Shown: in pieces, positions 5,757 to 9,451 of the stretch
Layout of the letters: every line of letters begins with the position of its first letter
Position numbering within the stretch: position 1 is the first letter of the stretch
Assembly: GCA_016865955.1 (NCBI GenBank)
Contig: VGNW01000078.1
Location: 1 to 9,451, forward strand
DNA from: Chloroflexota bacterium
GTDB lineage: Bacteria > Chloroflexota > Dehalococcoidia > SZUA-161
Length of the DNA stretch: 9,451 nucleotides
Direction of reading: 5' to 3'
The notes under the pieces: generated by a model
The model's database searches: none
Told to the model about the DNA's origin: nothing
What the model saw: only the letters and a program-made list of their open reading frames with translations
Made by a program: the position numbers and the translations under genes

Positions 5757-6962
5757 TTGAAACACAAGCTTATATATATGGACCACGCAGCAACGACACC
5801 GATTCACCCTAAGGTTCTCGAGGCGATGACCCCTTATTTCAGCCGCGTCTTCGGGAATCCTTCTACTATCTATGCCCCCGGACAGGAGGCGAGAAAGGCA
5901 GTCGATGAGTCAAGGGCAACCGTCGCCGATGTTCTGGGCTGCAAGCCTATTGAGATTATCTTCACCAGCGGCGGCACCGAGTCGGACAACACTGCGCTCA
6001 AAGGAGTTGCCTTCGCCCTGCAAAAAGAGGGCAATCATATCGTAACCTCTGCTATCGAGCACCATGCCGTTTTGCACACCTGTTACTACCTTGAGAAGTT
6101 CGGCTTCGCGGTTACCTATCTCCCCGTTGACCGCTATGGCATGGTAAGTGTAGAAGCGCTGGGGAAAGCCATCACCGACAGAACCGTAGTCGTCAGCATC
6201 ATGCTGGCGAACAACGAGATTGGCACTATCCAGCCTGTATCCGAGTTAGCGAAAGCAGTAAAGGCTCAAGCCAGAGGGCGCAAAATCGTGTTCCATACTG
6301 ACGCTGTTCAAGGGGTGGGCGCAATAGATATGGATGTCAACAAGCTGGGCGTTGACATGCTGAGCCTGTCGGCGCATAAGTTCCACGGACCTAAAGGTGC
6401 CGGCATTCTCTATCTCAGGAAAGGGATGCCGTTCCTGCCCCAGCAGATGGGCGGCGCTCAGGAGAATAACCGCAGGGCGGGCACAGAGAATGTCCCCGGC
6501 ATCGTGGGTACAGCAGTAGCCCTGAAGATGTCCGCCGAAAACAGAGAGCAGAACAGTCAGTATTGCCAGAGGCTGCGCGACCGCCTTATCGAGGGCATAC
6601 GCGCTCGTATTGCCGATGTCCACCTCAACGGGCATCCCACGCAGCGCCTCCCTAACAACGCTAACCTGTCCTTCCAGTATGTTGAGGGGGAATCCATACT
6701 GCTGCATCTGGATTTCCTGGGCGTAGCCGCTTCGAGCGGCAGTGCCTGCACCTCCGGCTCTATCGAGCCTTCGCATGTGCTGGTTGCTTTGGGGGTTCCT
6801 GCTGATTTAGCCCATGGCAGCCTGCGCTTCACTGTAGGGATGGATAACACCGATGAAGACGTGGACTATGTGCTCTCGGTGCTGCCTGGCATCGTAGAGA
6901 GGCTGAGAGCGATGTCTCCGCTGGCAGCCGCCAAGGGACAGAGCAAAAAGGTAGATAAATAG
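5757..6962 (+). CDS. Cysteine desulfurase, NifS/IscS class I
   Basis: A 401-residue PLP enzyme that removes sulfur from L-cysteine as a protein-bound persulfide, for Fe-S clusters or tRNA thiolation. Visible landmarks are YMDHAATTP at residues 7-15, SGGTESDN (71-78), H103 stacking on the cofactor, NNEIGTIQP (152-160), D182 and Q185 in TDAVQG, the PLP lysine K208 in SAHKFHGPKG, RRAGTEN (239-245) and the catalytic C331 in SSGSACTSGS followed by EPSHVL. The short loop around C331 marks class I. The last ~20 residues are a polar tail. The start is TTG with GAAGGG seven bases upstream. The next in-frame ATG (5778) would cut into the YMDHAATTP motif. No iscU, iscA or mnmA homologue follows; a strong terminator comes 24 bases later, so it is transcribed alone. 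Its partner must be encoded elsewhere. Confidence 0.95.
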   Translation: MKHKLIYMDHAATTPIHPKVLEAMTPYFSRVFGNPSTIYAPGQEARKAVDESRATVADVLGCKPIEIIFTSGGTESDNTALKGVAFALQKEGNHIVTSAIEHHAVLHTCYYLEKFGFAVTYLPVDRYGMVSVEALGKAITDRTVVVSIMLANNEIGTIQPVSELAKAVKAQARGRKIVFHTDAVQGVGAIDMDVNKLGVDMLSLSAHKFHGPKGAGILYLRKGMPFLPQQMGGAQENNRRAGTENVPGIVGTAVALKMSAENREQNSQYCQRLRDRLIEGIRARIADVHLNGHPTQRLPNNANLSFQYVEGESILLHLDFLGVAASSGSACTSGSIEPSHVLVALGVPADLAHGSLRFTVGMDNTDEDVDYVLSVLPGIVERLRAMSPLAAAKGQSKKVDK

Positions 6963-6986
6963 CGGTCTTTCCGGGAAGTTGGTGCA

Positions 6987-7017
6987 GGGGCGCACGGCTG
7001 TGCGCCCCTTTTTGTTT
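6987..7017 (+). terminator. Rho-independent terminator after the cysteine desulfurase gene
   Basis: GGGGCGCAC (6987-6995) pairs perfectly with GTGCGCCCC (7000-7008) around a GGCT loop, followed by TTTTTGTTT. The nine-pair GC-rich stem and T tract make it a strong intrinsic terminator. It separates this gene from the CoA transferase genes. Confidence 0.92.
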
Positions 7018-7041
7018 ATCGGGTATGACAGCCAAAACCTC

Positions 7042-7070
7042 TTGCCCAAACGTGGCACTTGGGTCATAAT
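7042..7070 (+). promoter_or_regulatory. Candidate sigma-70 promoter for the CoA transferase pair
   Basis: TTGCCC (7042-7047), a 17-base spacer and CATAAT (7065-7070) form a moderate promoter, with 4 and 5 matches of 6. It lies between the terminator and the first CoA transferase gene and predicts a leader of about 48 bases. Confidence 0.45.
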
Positions 7071-7100
7071 ATCAAGCTGTGTGCATCCGTATTGATAGTC

Positions 7101-7117
7101 AAGGAGGAATCGGAGGT
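7101..7117 (+). promoter_or_regulatory. Tandem Shine-Dalgarno motifs before a TTG start
   Basis: AAGGAGG (7101-7107) and GGAGGT (7112-7117) lie in tandem. The second is eight bases from the TTG at 7125 and decides that start. The first is too far to serve the same start directly and could act as a standby ribosome site. Confidence 0.6.
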
Positions 7118-7124
7118 TTGACAA

Positions 7125-8336
7125 TTGGCTGAACGGGCGCTTTCCGGACTCAAGGTTGTGGAATGCGGTAATTTCATCTCTGCGCCGTATTGCACCAAGC
7201 TGATGGCGGACCTCGGTGCCGAGGTGATAAAGATAGAGGAGCCCGGCTACGGCGACGAATCGAGAAGGTACGGTCCCTTTCTCAAAGATTCCCCTCACTA
7301 CGAGAAAAGCGGGCTTTTTTTGTATCTCAACACCAATAAGCTGGGCGTCACCCTTAATATCAAAGCCAGGACCGGCCAGAAAATGCTCAGGGAGTTGCTC
7401 AAAGATGCGGATGTCTTTGTGGAGAACCATCCGCCTGGATTTCTGGCGAAATACGGGCTTGATTACGCAAGCCTGAAGAAAATAAACCACCGGCTCATCG
7501 TAACCTCCATCACGCCCTTCGGCCAGACGGGTCCTTACCGCGACTACAAGGGATATGCCCTGAATACCGCAGGTCTGGGCGGACAGACAATGCGCACCGG
7601 AGAAATTGAACGAGAGCCTCTGTCACCTCCTCTTTATCAGAGCCATTATCAGGGTGGCGCTATGGCGGCTGCGGCAACGATGGGCGCTGTGTTTGCCCGC
7701 ATGTCCAGCGGCAAGGGACAGCATGTGGACATCTCCGAGGCTGAAATCTGGGCTACAATCCATCTGGGGCACGGAGTGCATCTGGGCGTCTTCGAGGGGC
7801 GCAAGAGCATTAGGGCAGGGCATCGCACCATCAGCGTTTATCCCTGGTGCATCCTTCCCTGCAAGGACGGCTATATGTGCCTCATCGCAATTCAGGGCTT
7901 TCAGTGGAAACGGTTTCTCGAAGCTATGGGAAGCCCGGAATGGATGCAGGACTCCAGGTTCAGGGATAGAATCGGCGTGGCGATGTGGTACGCCGACGAG
8001 ATGGATGCAATGGTTGAAGCCCTGATTATCGACAAAACAAAAGACGAGCTTTTCGAGATATGCCGTCGCGACCAGATTACCTTCGCCCCGGTGCGCAACA
8101 TAGCTGAAGTAGCCAGCGACAGTCATTTTGCCGAGCGCGGTTATTTCGCGGAGATAGAACGCGAGAAGGTGGGCACCCTGAAATACCCGGGAGCGCCTTA
8201 CAAGCTCTCGCAAAGCCCCTGGCAACTGAGTAAACCGGCGCCGTTGCTGGGTGAGCACAATGTGGATATTTTCTGCGGTCGGCTTGGGTATTCTAAGGAG
8301 GACCTGGTCACAATGCGCAGGGGCGGAATTATTTAG
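7125..8336 (+). CDS. Class III (CaiB/BaiF) CoA transferase, subunit lacking the aspartate nucleophile
   Basis: A 403-residue protein of the family III CoA transferases, which move CoA between carboxylic acids through an aspartyl-CoA thioester. The family hallmarks are LSGLKVVECG at the N-terminus, LGAEVIKIEEP (30-40), NTNKLGVTLN (69-78), FVENHPPGFLAKYGL (98-112), FGQTGPYRDY (132-141), SGKGQHVDISEAE (195-207) and PLLGEHN near the end. The N- and C-terminal parts are both complete. Counting 25 residues back from the Gln of GKGQ, where formyl-CoA transferase has its catalytic Asp169, this protein has His174 (SHYQGG). It may therefore be inactive alone, or use another chemistry. The second CoA transferase, 23 bases downstream, keeps the Asp, so the two probably form one enzyme. 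The start is a TTG with a strong ribosome site. Substrates are unknown. Confidence 0.9.
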   Translation: MAERALSGLKVVECGNFISAPYCTKLMADLGAEVIKIEEPGYGDESRRYGPFLKDSPHYEKSGLFLYLNTNKLGVTLNIKARTGQKMLRELLKDADVFVENHPPGFLAKYGLDYASLKKINHRLIVTSITPFGQTGPYRDYKGYALNTAGLGGQTMRTGEIEREPLSPPLYQSHYQGGAMAAAATMGAVFARMSSGKGQHVDISEAEIWATIHLGHGVHLGVFEGRKSIRAGHRTISVYPWCILPCKDGYMCLIAIQGFQWKRFLEAMGSPEWMQDSRFRDRIGVAMWYADEMDAMVEALIIDKTKDELFEICRRDQITFAPVRNIAEVASDSHFAERGYFAEIEREKVGTLKYPGAPYKLSQSPWQLSKPAPLLGEHNVDIFCGRLGYSKEDLVTMRRGGII

Positions 8337-8359
8337 GGGATAAGGGAGAGATTTAAGAT

Positions 8360-9451
8360 ATGGCTGATTATCCTTTGAGCGGCTACCGCGTGGTTGATTT
8401 TTCGTGGGTGTGGGCGGGGCCGTTGCTGGGCATGATTCTGGCGGATATGGGCGCTGAGGTCATCAAGGTGGAGACGAACAAGCGACTCGACAGCGCCCGG
8501 CTCACTCCGGGGCGCTCCACCGAGGGCCCCGAGACTGACTTCGTCTTTCACAGCATGAACCGCAACAAGCTGGGCATCACGGTGGACATGTCCGACCCGC
8601 GGGGCATGGCACTGATAAAAGAGCTGATACAGGTGAGCGACGTAGCCTTAGACAACTTCTCGCCTATGGGTTTGCGTAAGCTCGGTCTTGAATACGAGAC
8701 GCTGAGCAAGGTCAATCCGCAGCTTGTCATGATTGCACTGCCCGCAGCCGGGCAATACGGCTCGCTTTCGAATATAGTTACCTATGCACCGTCTCTGGGC
8801 GCTCTCTGCGGCTATTCCAGCCTTATCGGCTACCCCGGCGAACGCGTTCTCGGCGAGCAGACGCCCTATCTGGATGTTACCTCCTCCATTCACGGAGCGT
8901 TCGCCGTGCTCTCTGCGCTCTACCACCGCGAGAGGACAGGCAAAGGGCAGTATATAGACATGGCACAGATAGAGGTTGGCGCATCGGTCATCGGCGAGGC
9001 GTTCATGGAGTACTTCATGAACGGCAGGGTCATGGGCACTATGGGGAACCGCAGTTCCTTTATGACGCCGCACAACAACTATCCCTGCACAGGCGATAAC
9101 AGGTGGGTCGCCATCGCTGTCAATTCCGAGGATGAGTGGCGGAGCTTCTGCGAAGCCATAGGCAGTCCGCTCTGGACGAAAGAAAAGAGGTTCAGCGATA
9201 AGTTCCACAGATTGCAGAATCAGGAGGAACTGGACAAGCTGGTGGCTGCCTGGACAATCGACCGCACCAACTATGAGGTCATGGAAATCTTGCAAAAGGC
9301 GGGTGTGGCTGCGACTCCCTGTCTCGACCTGACCGAGCGTTTCTCCGACCCGCATTACGTTGAGCGAGGAGTTCATCTGCAGGTGGAACATCCCGCCACC
9401 GGAGTTGACATAATTGCAGGAGTTCCGTTCAAGTTCAGCGCAACGCCGTGC
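8360..9451 (+). CDS. Class III (CaiB/BaiF) CoA transferase, catalytic subunit, C-terminus cut by the window edge
   Basis: The frame from the ATG at 8360 stays open to the last base, giving 364 residues; about 40 C-terminal residues are probably outside. It begins MADYPLSGYRVVDFS and has LGMILADMGAEVIKVE (23-38), MNRNKLGITVDM (66-77), FSPMGLRKLGL (100-110), GYSSLIGYPG (151-160) and TGKGQYIDMAQIE (193-205). Asp172 in PYLDVTSS lies 25 residues before the Gln of GKGQ, exactly where formyl-CoA transferase has its nucleophile Asp169, so this subunit should be able to form the aspartyl-CoA thioester. The ribosome site AGGGAG lies 11 bases upstream of the ATG. It is co-transcribed with the preceding homologue. 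The two proteins are clearly diverged paralogues, not a recent duplication. The acid substrate and CoA donor cannot be told from the sequence. Confidence 0.9.
   Translation, partial: MADYPLSGYRVVDFSWVWAGPLLGMILADMGAEVIKVETNKRLDSARLTPGRSTEGPETDFVFHSMNRNKLGITVDMSDPRGMALIKELIQVSDVALDNFSPMGLRKLGLEYETLSKVNPQLVMIALPAAGQYGSLSNIVTYAPSLGALCGYSSLIGYPGERVLGEQTPYLDVTSSIHGAFAVLSALYHRERTGKGQYIDMAQIEVGASVIGEAFMEYFMNGRVMGTMGNRSSFMTPHNNYPCTGDNRWVAIAVNSEDEWRSFCEAIGSPLWTKEKRFSDKFHRLQNQEELDKLVAAWTIDRTNYEVMEILQKAGVAATPCLDLTERFSDPHYVERGVHLQVEHPATGVDIIAGVPFKFSATPC

Noticed and set aside
6246..7490. Several minus-strand open frames of 97-227 residues opposite the cysteine desulfurase and CoA transferase genes
   Set aside because: All overlap strongly supported genes, and one would run through the 6987-7017 terminator. 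None shows a recognisable domain.
7623..8258. 211-residue open frame on the minus strand inside the first CoA transferase
   Set aside because: Antisense to a well-supported gene, with no ribosome site or motif of its own.
8648..9391. 247-residue open frame on the minus strand inside the second CoA transferase
   Set aside because: It is antisense to a clearly recognised CaiB/BaiF coding frame with intact motifs, and its own translation shows no recognisable family. It is a shadow of high-GC coding sequence.

Overview
This 9.45 kb stretch is bacterial and gene-dense, with genes on both strands. Its content is mostly redox, CoA and lactone metabolism: an FAD oxidoreductase with an iron-sulphur partner, an SDR, a lactonase-like protein, and two class III CoA transferases. 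Genes spell TTG as a start twice, and the one tRNA gene does not encode its CCA. The gene mix (paired CaiB/BaiF CoA transferases, a Ddh-type diaminopimelate dehydrogenase, an FAD oxidoreductase with a DUF1667 partner) fits an anaerobic, metabolically versatile bacterium. A Dehalococcoidia-like Chloroflexota is my best guess, but no taxonomic marker here settles it.

Layout. Bases 1-858 (+) hold the end of an FAD/NAD(P) oxidoreductase and a DUF1667 protein with a CxxCxxxC...C motif, one base apart. Bases 864-3307 (-) hold three genes read leftward: an SMP-30/gluconolactonase-like protein, a GNAT acetyltransferase and a classical SDR. A divergent promoter region (3308-3493) separates them from an alpha/beta hydrolase (3494-4306, +). 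Bases 4325-5645 (-) form a distinct, AT-richer block: an intact tRNA-Asp gene with its own promoter and terminator, then a frameshifted meso-diaminopimelate dehydrogenase gene (ddh), then what looks like a decayed second copy of the same tRNA-Asp in the same orientation. Bases 5757-6962 (+) encode a NifS/IscS-type cysteine desulfurase ending at a strong intrinsic terminator. Bases 7125-9451 (+) encode two tandem CaiB/BaiF CoA transferases, the second running off the right edge.

How the parts may work together. The oxidoreductase and DUF1667 protein are probably an electron-transfer pair. The two CoA transferases are probably the two subunits of one hetero-oligomeric enzyme: the second keeps the aspartate nucleophile of the family, while the first has histidine at that position. 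The cysteine desulfurase stands alone, with no scaffold or thiouridylase gene beside it.

The most noteworthy structures are the ddh block bracketed by tRNA-Asp and a tRNA-Asp relic sharing an exact 17-bp 3' end, the single-base frame break in ddh, the Asp/His asymmetry of the CoA transferase pair, and two divergent promoters (tRNA-Asp and cysteine desulfurase) that share one palindromic -35 element. I found no CRISPR array, transposase, integrase or toxin-antitoxin gene.
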